Assembly (NCBI RefSeq): GCF_042677205.1
Contig: NZ_JBHTIU010000031.1
Span: forward strand, 62,001-126,000
Origin: Paenibacillus_L residui
Lineage (GTDB): Bacteria; Bacillota; Bacilli; Paenibacillales; NBRC-103111
Length of the DNA: 64,000 bases
Direction: 5' to 3'
This document shows, piece after piece, positions 32,989 to 41,600 of this stretch. Within the stretch, counting starts at the first letter, position 1; each line of letters begins with the position of its first letter. The notes below the pieces were generated by a model, which searched no databases, was not told where the DNA came from, and was given only the letters and a program-made list of their open reading frames with translations. Position numbers and translations under genes: made by a program.

Positions 32989-33696
32989 AGGTACCTCCTA
33001 TTCTAATAATGATTAATAGTTACGACTACATTATAAACCATGCCGCCCAGTAAACAAAGAAAAGATAATTTAAGTTTGGGAATCGGCATAAATTAGCCAA
33101 GATTAGTATAGATGCCCTAACGAAAACATCCGGAAAAAAGCAACATGCGTAAGACAATAATGTTGAATACCAACATTTCAAACGGGTGTTTAAAAAGAAT
33201 CTCAACCTAATAATTGGAATTATGGTAGAATAACCAGTATAATCGAGGTCTTTTTTTGAAATAATTGACAATAGCCTTCCTCAATTTCCTGCCGCTTATG
33301 ATGGACTTAAGAAAAAATTTAGGATTTGATAGGCAATTCGTTTAACATTTTGTATTAAAATAAGAAGTAGAAGAATACAATTACCCCACGAAGTGACGTG
33401 AGGCCTTTGATTCATATCATCTACGGGGAACTCCCGAACTATATAGTGTACATCAAGTATCTAGGATTCCTTTTGGAACCGTCGAATCATTTCTTAATAT
33501 TGAACTTAAGCTTTAGATGTGAAATTTAAACCGCTGGGGCTGACAAACGTCTCATCCACATAAATTATTGATCGTCCACATCATGGCAACCCGACCTAAG
33601 TCTAGGTTTATAAATGGTCTTAAGTCAATACCGTGACATCCAAAAGTATTTTACAATAAGTGCAATGAGAATTGTTGCAAATGGGGTGTTCTTGAA
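32989..33696. other. AT-rich gene-free stretch
   Basis: About 700 bases clearly richer in A and T than the flanking genes. No open frame has a ribosome binding site or a recognisable product. It contains one diverged copy of repeat family B (33381-33440). The rest shows nothing I can name. Confidence 0.5.
33381..33440. repeat. Repeat family B, diverged single copy
   Basis: It holds TTACCCCACGAAGTGACGTG and then TACGGGGAACTCCCGAACT. Compare TACCCCACAAAGTGAAGT and GCGGGGAGCCCCGGAACTT in the tandem array. The ends are conserved and the middle is not. Confidence 0.6.
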
Positions 33697-34878
33697 GTGA
33701 ACGGAAAACAACAGCATAGAATTTTGATATTATCCGGCGAGTTCGGAGATGGACATAAACAAGCCGCTAAAGCCATTCTGGAAGCTTCTCGACTTTACGG
33801 CCCTGATGTACAGGTGAAGATTGTTGATTTTATGGAATGGAATTACACAAAACTTCATAACATCGGCAAGTTTTGCTATGCGCAATGGGTCAAACATTTC
33901 CCTAACGTATACGGCTTCTTTTTTCAAAAAACACGAACGGACAATTCTTTGTCGCAATTATTTAAGAAAATCAAATTGTTTGATCTCAATCGTATGATAA
34001 AATTGTTAGAGGAGGAGCGGCCTACGGTAGTAGTCAGCACATTTCCTCCGGCGGCTGCGGCTATGTCATTGCTGAAAAGCCACGGTCTGACCCAGGTGCC
34101 CACCGTTACGACAATTACGGATCATACGGATCATAGCTATTGGATCCATCCGTATACCGACCGTTATCTGGTAGGCTCTGATGTAGTGCGCGATGCCCTG
34201 CTGAGGCATCATGTGCATGAGTATCAAATCTCGATAACCGGCATCCCCGTTCGCCCTCATTTTTCCCAGGAGATGAACCGGGAGGAATTAAGACGTAAAT
34301 ATGGAATTGATCCATCGATTCCGACGGTTCTTATTATGGGCGGAGGACTGGGTATGATCGGTAAGGAATCGACCTCTCTTCTATGGTCTGACCTGCTGCA
34401 TCCCGGCCCGGTCCAATTCATCGTCGTCTGCGGCCATAACGAGAAGCTCAGGCAGTATTTGGAGTCGGAAACGGTTCATTCCCCTCATCGGGTTATGTTA
34501 ACCGGGTATATCGACTATGTTCACGAACTGATGGCTCTATCCGATATTGTCATAACGAAGCCAGGCGGACTGACCACATCCGAAGCGGTAGCACAGAAGC
34601 TTCCAATGCTGCTGTATAAGCCGCTTCCGGGACAAGAACAGGACAACGCGGCGTACTGGGTTCGTTCCGGAGTGGCGATTCTTGCCAGGAAGGAAGCCGA
34701 GCTGCATGCCCAGCTGTCCCACGTTCTCCGCCATCCGCAGCTGTTAAGAGACATGCGGATTAAAGCCGGAACGTTCGGAGCCAAGAATGCGGCGCTTAAC
34801 GCCGTGGATGAAATTCTCCGGACGGAAACTTCCTGGAACGCTTATCAGCCTCCGGAAGCCGTTTACGCCGTCCGCTAA
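33697..34878 (+). CDS. UgtP/MurG-like glycosyltransferase
   Basis: 393 residues, GT-B fold of the monogalactosyl/diglucosyl-diacylglycerol synthase type. The N-terminal acceptor domain starts ILILSGEFGDGHKQAAKAILEA, with VSTFPPAAAAMSLL and TTITDHTDHSYWIHPYTDRYLVGS. The sugar-nucleotide domain has VLIMGGGLGMIG, and VMLTGYIDYVHELMALSDIVITKPGGLTTSEAVA, the UDP-sugar binding site. B. subtilis UgtP and YkoN are relatives. GTG start with a weak site. It is 36 bases upstream of a polysaccharide deacetylase gene, a pairing like ykoN-ykoP. Confidence 0.9.
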   Translation: MNGKQQHRILILSGEFGDGHKQAAKAILEASRLYGPDVQVKIVDFMEWNYTKLHNIGKFCYAQWVKHFPNVYGFFFQKTRTDNSLSQLFKKIKLFDLNRMIKLLEEERPTVVVSTFPPAAAAMSLLKSHGLTQVPTVTTITDHTDHSYWIHPYTDRYLVGSDVVRDALLRHHVHEYQISITGIPVRPHFSQEMNREELRRKYGIDPSIPTVLIMGGGLGMIGKESTSLLWSDLLHPGPVQFIVVCGHNEKLRQYLESETVHSPHRVMLTGYIDYVHELMALSDIVITKPGGLTTSEAVAQKLPMLLYKPLPGQEQDNAAYWVRSGVAILARKEAELHAQLSHVLRHPQLLRDMRIKAGTFGAKNAALNAVDEILRTETSWNAYQPPEAVYAVR

Positions 34879-34914
34879 CTGTATTAATTTTCCTTAGTGA
34901 AGGGGTTAAGGGAA

Positions 34915-36210
34915 ATGAGAGAGAAAATATTGTGGGTAGGGTTAACCTTCCTTGGACTGTATATGATCCTGCCATGGATCATATCACGCGTCTTCGGTTG
35001 GGGAATCCACCGCAAGGGCAGCAAGCTTAAGCAGGTGGCCCTGACTTTTGATGACGGTCCCGATCCTAATTACACACCCAAGCTACTGGATCTGCTGAAC
35101 CAGTACAATATCAAGGCCACATTCTTTGTGCTGGGCTCCAAAGCGGAGCGAAATCCGGACTTGATCCGCAGAATTCATCAGGAAGGACATCAAATTGGCA
35201 TTCATAACTATACCCATAAGTCCAATTGGCTGATGACCCCCCGCAAAGTAAGAAAAGACCACGTTGATCGTTCCGCCGACATTGTTGAGCGGATTACGGG
35301 CGTTCGCCCAACTTATTACCGCCCCCCTTGGGGGATTCTTAACTTGGGCGACTTTCTGCTGCGCCGGCAGTACTCGATTGTATTATGGTCGCTAATGGCC
35401 CGCGACTGGAATGCCAAAGCGGCCAAGCAGAAATTGAAGAAGCTGCTGCTCACCCGGGTGACGGACGGATCGGTCATCCTGCTCCATGACAGCGGTGATA
35501 CCTTCGGAGCCGATGAAGAGGCACCGCATTATATGCTCGAGGCACTGAAGGAGACTTTGGCGGAGTGGGATCATTCCTTCGAATTCGTTCGAGTGGATCA
35601 GATGTTTCCCGAAACGAAGAAGGCCGTCCCCGCTGCCGGCGAGCTCGGCTTCATCAGACGCCTGATGCTGTCCGCCTGGTTATTGTGGGAGCGGTGCTTT
35701 GTCCGGTTATTTCATATTGTTCCTGTTTCCGAGGAGGACTCTCTCCTCCAATTGCGCTGCCGAGAATACTATGGCAGCCCGATCAAGCTGAATGATGGCG
35801 TTATTATTTCCAAAGGGGACCGGATCGCCGAACTGCATTTCAATAACGATTTGCTCGTTCAATTGACCAGCCAGTCGAAGAGCTCGGTGCATCTGGCTAT
35901 CCAAATGATCCGGCGGACAGAAGCGATGCTTCCGAGAATTCTGTACTTATTACAAAATGATCCTCAATATAAAGACGTCAAAGGGCTGTACGGAATAAGC
36001 CTCATTCACCGGGGCACCAGCCAGCTTGGATTTACCGTCATTGATCTGCCCAAAGGAATGTTCTCCTTTGCTACGCAATACTATCTTAAATTTATGATGT
36101 ATGTTCTTCACCCGCAAGGCCGGGATAGACTAAGAACCAAGAATGAGCTTCTGGTTCCGAAAATTATCGCCATCTCTACCCGCGAGCTGGAAAACCGGTA
36201 TATTGCATAA
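34915..36210 (+). CDS. Polysaccharide deacetylase with extra C-terminal domain
   Basis: 431 residues. An N-terminal membrane anchor (about 3-25) is followed by a NodB homology domain (about 40-240): VALTFDDGPDPNYTPKLLDLL (motif 1), GHQIGIHNYTHKS (motif 2, metal His pair), TYYRPPWG (motif 3), and VILLHDSG (motif 5). The C-terminal 180 residues form a separate domain (LSAWLLWERCFVRLFHIVPV, KSSVHLAIQMIRRTEAMLPRI), like B. subtilis YkoP. It probably removes acetyl groups from a cell-wall glycan. ATG 34915 is preferred to GTG 34897. Confidence 0.9.
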   Translation: MREKILWVGLTFLGLYMILPWIISRVFGWGIHRKGSKLKQVALTFDDGPDPNYTPKLLDLLNQYNIKATFFVLGSKAERNPDLIRRIHQEGHQIGIHNYTHKSNWLMTPRKVRKDHVDRSADIVERITGVRPTYYRPPWGILNLGDFLLRRQYSIVLWSLMARDWNAKAAKQKLKKLLLTRVTDGSVILLHDSGDTFGADEEAPHYMLEALKETLAEWDHSFEFVRVDQMFPETKKAVPAAGELGFIRRLMLSAWLLWERCFVRLFHIVPVSEEDSLLQLRCREYYGSPIKLNDGVIISKGDRIAELHFNNDLLVQLTSQSKSSVHLAIQMIRRTEAMLPRILYLLQNDPQYKDVKGLYGISLIHRGTSQLGFTVIDLPKGMFSFATQYYLKFMMYVLHPQGRDRLRTKNELLVPKIIAISTRELENRYIA

Positions 36211-36330
36211 TCACCGAACGCCCCAAGCTCATATTGGCAGCAAGGATAAATGGCTGCCGCCTTCCTGGGGAAAAAACGCGTGTTTATCGGTGTAAGGTGA
36301 CTTATACTTTTTTATATTTGAACAAACAGA

Positions 36331-36368
36331 AAGAACCTCGTTTCCTGATTCAGGATTGCGAGGTTCTT
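36331..36368. terminator. Bidirectional hairpin terminator
   Basis: AAGAACCTCG (36331-36340) pairs perfectly with CGAGGTTCTT (36359-36368). It serves the deacetylase gene on the plus strand and the kinase gene on the minus strand. The kinase stop codon (36350-36352) lies in its loop. Confidence 0.65.
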
Positions 36369-38251
36369 CCGTTTATCGGCAAGCTTCCCTGCTTTTCTTT
36401 AACTCTGCTGCGAAGCGGCAGTTTAATGACGACCATTGTCCCTCGTTGGGGGCGGCTGAACATACCGAGCTCCCCTCCGTGCTCTTCTACAATCTTGTGG
36501 CTAATGGCCAGTCCCAATCCTGTACCGTTAGCCTTGGTCGTAAAGAAGGGCATACTGAGACTCGGCAAATCATTAACGTCTATCCCGACTCCTTCATCCA
36601 TAAATTGGATCTTTACCCCATCCCGCTCCCGGAGGACCGCTACCTCCATATTGCCGCCTTCGGGCATAGCCTCGATCCCGTTTCTAAGAATGTTGACGAA
36701 GACTTGCTTGAGCCGATTGGCATCGCACCAAATCAATAGCGGCTCTTCCTCCTCATTCCGGAAATGAATATGGATGGGCTGTTCCGTGGACTGGCTCCGG
36801 AATAAAGCAACGACCGATTTCAACACAAGAATCAAATCATATTTCTCAAAAGTAGGAGGCTGCGTTCTCGACAAGTATAACAATTCACTTAAAATTTCAT
36901 TAATCCGATTAACCTCTTCCAGCATTAGAGGCACCGTATCCCTCTTGTTGGGCTGCTTGTTCATCAATTGGAGATTTCCGGAGATGACTGTCAGCGGGTT
37001 CCGGATTTCATGAGCTATACCGGTCGCTAACTGGCCTACCAGAGACAGCTTCTCGGTATATCTCAGCCGGTTAATCATGTGGAACGATTTGCGGATCAGC
37101 ACAATCACGAGGCATAGAACCAACAGCAGCATTCCCAGATAGGAAATCGAAGGAATATTCATACCGAAAAACATGCTGTCCAAGATGTCTATGCTTCCTG
37201 CCAGGCTGAAGCACACCGTTCCCAGCAGCACAATCTGCGCTTCCCTGTTTCTCCTGAAGGAAAGAATCGACAAGTATACAATAGTTACCGCCATAGTGAC
37301 GAACAATAACAACTGATAGTAAAACAGCCCCGTCAGCAAATGCACCTTCCCTATATAAGCCGATGAGATATAGACGAGACCATATAACAGGTGGACCTTC
37401 CAAAGCCATTTCATGGGCCGGACGCTTTGGGAATCCTCAAACAACTGAATAATTAGAATGATGGCCGAGGCCATTCCGGCTATCAAGGAAACCAGCTCCA
37501 GATACATCCATACCTGAGGGTTATCGTAATAAAAATAAATAATCGTCGTCCGGCAGATCGTATACAGGCCGAAGCTGATCGCGAACCCGCCGAAGGACAG
37601 AAACGGCTTGAGCCGCAATTTATAGAACGGATATAGCGACAGCAGCCCGGCAATGATGTAAAAGCAGCCAAGTATGAAGCGGGCCGCCTGCTGCTTATGC
37701 AGTGAGAGAATATAATCCGAATAACCCGTCAATTCGGGGTAATCCAGCATTCCTATATTGGGCGACCCGGAATATATCTTAATATAAAGTGTTCCACCCT
37801 CTTGCTCCGCCGGGAGCAGCACTACCCTTTCCGGAGTCCCTTGATAAGCGTTATAGCCTCTATTATCGACGTCCCCATACTGATATACCAGCTGTTCATT
37901 GACGTAAACCTTGAAATTTTCATATATTTGGATAATCAGACTCGGATCTTTCCATGAGATGGCCGGAAGTGTCGTTCTCAGCCATAGTACATTCCAGTCC
38001 CCTCTTCCGGGAAGATTCATCGTCTGTTGAGCGGGGAGCCAATGGCTATCGTGGATTCCTTCCTGATCCGCACTGCTCTCCCACTGTAAATCTCCATCAG
38101 AGCCAATGGGGAAATCCCCCCAGTAATACTCCCACTCCGTCAATGGAAGGCGATCTGCTATTTCAGCATCTGCCCGTATGAACAAGAAACCAATGCAAAC
38201 CACACCGGCAAATAAAATGAATATTCGGATAAATTTACTCCATCGTCTCAT
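36350..38251 (-). CDS. Orphan sensor histidine kinase with extracellular jelly-roll and seven-helix sensor
   Basis: 633 residues. N-terminal membrane segment (8-27), then an outer beta-rich domain of about 160 residues (WLPAQQTMNLPGRGDWNVLWLRTTLP, IQIYENFKVYVNEQLVYQYG). Seven membrane helices follow (about 190-390), the 7TMR-DISM layout. HisKA has GQLATGIAHEIRNPLTVISGNLQLM. HATPase_c has RLKQVFVNILRNGIEAMPEGG and GVGIDVNDLPSLSMPFFTTKANGTGLGLAI. No response regulator is adjacent. Orphan kinases of this kind often feed the sporulation phosphorelay, but the sequence does not prove it. Confidence 0.92.
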   Translation of the reverse strand: MRRWSKFIRIFILFAGVVCIGFLFIRADAEIADRLPLTEWEYYWGDFPIGSDGDLQWESSADQEGIHDSHWLPAQQTMNLPGRGDWNVLWLRTTLPAISWKDPSLIIQIYENFKVYVNEQLVYQYGDVDNRGYNAYQGTPERVVLLPAEQEGGTLYIKIYSGSPNIGMLDYPELTGYSDYILSLHKQQAARFILGCFYIIAGLLSLYPFYKLRLKPFLSFGGFAISFGLYTICRTTIIYFYYDNPQVWMYLELVSLIAGMASAIILIIQLFEDSQSVRPMKWLWKVHLLYGLVYISSAYIGKVHLLTGLFYYQLLLFVTMAVTIVYLSILSFRRNREAQIVLLGTVCFSLAGSIDILDSMFFGMNIPSISYLGMLLLVLCLVIVLIRKSFHMINRLRYTEKLSLVGQLATGIAHEIRNPLTVISGNLQLMNKQPNKRDTVPLMLEEVNRINEILSELLYLSRTQPPTFEKYDLILVLKSVVALFRSQSTEQPIHIHFRNEEEEPLLIWCDANRLKQVFVNILRNGIEAMPEGGNMEVAVLRERDGVKIQFMDEGVGIDVNDLPSLSMPFFTTKANGTGLGLAISHKIVEEHGGELGMFSRPQRGTMVVIKLPLRSRVKEKQGSLPINGRTSQS

Positions 38252-38498
38252 TTCGGGGACTCCGTCTCATACAGATGATAATGGGTTTAAAGCATCGATT
38301 AGATTAAGTGGATATGTGCATTGTTCGACACAATTTTACAAAATCCTTCTTATTCCACCATTAAGGTTTTCTTTTCGACATTTATAGAATAAATCAGCAG
38401 CCATTCTAGAAAGCTGTACCTCCACGTTGAAGGTGTTGAACCGACTGTTTCATGTAAAATTCTTCATTCTAGAAATTGGATAATTTTGAAATTTACGA

Positions 38499-38527
38499 TT
38501 GAATACTTCCGTTTTATATACTATATT
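38499..38527 (+). promoter_or_regulatory. Sigma-A promoter of the SLH exoprotein gene
   Basis: TTGAAT, 17 bases, TATATT. It predicts a leader of about 85 bases before the TTG start. Two CATTCTAGAA(A) sites lie upstream at 38401-38411 and 38466-38476. Confidence 0.65.
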
Positions 38528-38546
38528 CTAACAAAGGGGTGAAATA

Positions 38547-38696
38547 ATGTTTCACAATTTTATGCAGTTAACTAAATTTAATAACTGCACAAGTGAAAGA
38601 TGGGGAGGGAATAAGCATTGGCGAAGTGGTTTCATCAAACCAAAAGTACGATCTCGCTTGTTATGGTTTCAGTACTTTTACTTTCCGTTTTTGTAA
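38547..38696 (+). CDS. Possible leader ORF overlapping the SLH exoprotein start
   Basis: A 49-codon frame begins ATG at 38547 with a good site AAAGGGGTG seven bases before it, and ends TAA at 38694-38696, inside the exoprotein gene in another frame. The product has no recognisable family. The first codons span a hairpin (TGCAGTTA 38563-38570 with TAACTGCA 38582-38589). It may be a leader peptide that tunes translation of the TTG-started gene, or it may be chance. Confidence 0.35.
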   Translation: MFHNFMQLTKFNNCTSERWGGNKHWRSGFIKPKVRSRLLWFQYFYFPFL

Positions 38697-41600
38697 GCGG
38701 TGCCAATTTTGTTGCAGCTAGTTCCGCATCCACCAATGATGATTCAGTTACTATGGCTACATACGGCCTGCCACAAACAGCCGATGAGGAATCGGTCACC
38801 AAGACTACATACAGCCAACTCGCTCCTTCTATTGTTCGAGTGGTCGAAGATTTTGGGAATGCGAACGTCACAGCTTCTTTTATAAGAGCCACGGGAAAAT
38901 TAGAATCGGCAAGCCGACCGGAGCCGGTTCTCTATGGCAATCATTCGGCCAAACTATCCTATAACCTGATTCAAGAAAGCGGTACGGCAGCAGCATATGT
39001 AAACTTCTTGGATCCTGGAACTGCAAATTACAGGACTTTAGAAGGCAAGCCGACCAAGCTGGGCCTATGGGTCTATGGGGACGGGAATAATAAACATTGG
39101 CTTCGCGCCGAGTTTAATACGACAGCCGATGTTGCCGACTTTACATCAAGCTCGGGCTTTAACTGGAAGGGATGGAAATACGTGACCGTCAACATTCCCC
39201 AACAGCTGACCAAACCGGAATTTACAGATCCGATTAAACTTCGCCGGATCTATATAGCACAAACCAACGATCTGAATAAAACGGCGGGAACCGCCTACTT
39301 CGATCGTGTAAGCGTATTCTACGGCGATACGGGAGGGTTATACGGATTAGATCTGCTTGGATTGACTCCGATGAAGACCGGCGAAACTCAAACCGCACAA
39401 GTCTTCGAGACACGTGAAGGGTATACCGCTCCTCAATTAGTTCAGGGGCCGATAGTGTTCACAAGCAGTGACGAAAATGTCGCCACCGTGGATGAGAATG
39501 GGACCGTTACTGCGATAAGCAAGGGGGTAACGACCATTACAGCGTCCTATGGTGTTTTTGACGCAACCTATGAATTGATCGTAACCGATGATGACCCGTT
39601 TGTGGAACATCTTGATTTGATCGGGGCCGCCGAATTGCAGATGTTTGAGCAAGCTCAAACGGAGCTGTTCGCTACCTTCAGGGGGGTGTCCGAGCCTGTG
39701 CGAATTCTGACCGGAGTCACATATTCAAGCAGCGATGAGAAAGTGGCAACGATCGATGAGAATGGGCTTATAGAGGCCCATTCCATAGGGAGAACGACTC
39801 TAACCGCATCCTACAGAAACCAATCGGATACTCTCGAGCTTAGCGTCGGAATACCGATTCCAATCCTGCAAAGTATCAAGTTAACCGGACTTACGGCTAT
39901 GGAGATTGGCGATTCGAAACAAGCCAAGGTGATAGGAACCTACAATATCGAACCTTTTGAAGTTGAGCTTAAGGAGGGCGTCACCTTTACTTCCAGCAAC
40001 CCAAGTGTAGCCGCCATTGACGAAAACGGATGGATTCAAGGAAAATCGCTGGGCATTTCCATCATTACCGCAAAGTATGGCGGCAAGAACGCCACTTATA
40101 CTGTCGTCGTGAACAATCCCGATCTTCAGCCGCCCAAAAGAGAGCTGCGGGCCGCTTGGATTTCGACCGTAGAAAGGATCGACTGGCCCAAATCAAACGA
40201 TCCTGAGCAGCAAAAACAGGATTTCATCGACCTGCTCGATTTTCATCAATCGCTTGGCATGAATGCGGTGGTCGTACAAGTGAAACCGACGGCCGATGCC
40301 TTCTATTCATCGGAACTGGCTCCTTGGTCCCATTGGATCACCGGAGTCCAAGGGAAGGATCCCGGGTACGATCCGTTAGCGTTTATGATCGAGGAAGCGC
40401 ATAAGCGCAATCTTGAATTCCATGCCTGGTTCAATCCGTATCGGATCAGCATGAATACGGATATGGACAAATTAGTCGAAAACCACCCGGCACGCCAGAA
40501 CCCGGATTGGGTCATGTCCTATGGCGGCAAATTGTATTACGATCCGGGCGTCCCGGAGGCCATTCAATATATAACGGATAGCGTCATGGAAGTCGTAAAA
40601 AAATACGATGTCGACGGCGTTCATTTCGATGACTATTTCTACCCGAATCGATTTGACGGAGAAGGCTTCCCCGACCAAGCGACATATGACAAGTACGGAA
40701 AGGATTATCCCGGGGATATTAATGCTTGGCGCAGGCATAATGTAGATACTCTAATCTATAACCTGAGCCGGGAAATTAAGAAGGAAAAGAATTACGTGAA
40801 ATTTGGCATTAGCCCGTTCGGTGTATGGCGTAATAAAAGCGTAGATCCCGACGGATCGAACACGAACGCCGGACAGCCAAGCTACGATAATCTCCATGCG
40901 GATATTCGCAAGTGGGTTATTGGAGGCTGGATAGACTATGTTGCTCCGCAAATCTATTGGAGCTTCGGGTTTGCCCCTGCGGCGTATGAAATTCTGGTGG
41001 ACTGGTGGAGTGAACTCATTGAGGAGCATAACGCCAATACTCATCTTTATATCGGTCATGCCGATTATAAAGTAGGCTCGGACGCTAACTTTACGGATCC
41101 TTACGAGATCCCGAATCAATTGATTTATAACTTAAACTACGAGCAAGTAAAGGGCAGCATCCACTTTACGACAAGGGATTTGATAGGAAAGCCGGATTTA
41201 AGGAATAAGATCGCCGAGGTCTATAAATACCCGTCACTCGTTCCGGTCATGCCCTGGTTGGAAACAGAGGCGCCTGAAGCACCCGCTATAGAAGCGTTCT
41301 CTCTTCTGAGCGGCATTCAGTTGAACTGGACAGATACGGATGACAGCACGGCCTATTATGTCATCTACCGTGCTTCCGGCGATCAAGTGCCGGACAGGAA
41401 TAATCCTGCTCATATTTTAACTACAATGCGCAAGTCCGATCTGGCCTCCTATGTCGACCGGGATGTGACCTTGGGCAAGACGTATACCTATGCGGTAACA
41501 GCGGTTGACCGATTGCATAATGAAAGTGAATTCAGTGAACCAAGGACGGTAACCGCGACAGCAGCAGCCATTGTGGAAGAAGCCGCCGAATTGTCCGACA

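Noticed and set aside
33026..33271. 81-residue minus-strand frame in the AT-rich gap
   Set aside because: Low-complexity hydrophobic translation of AT-rich DNA, with no start site.
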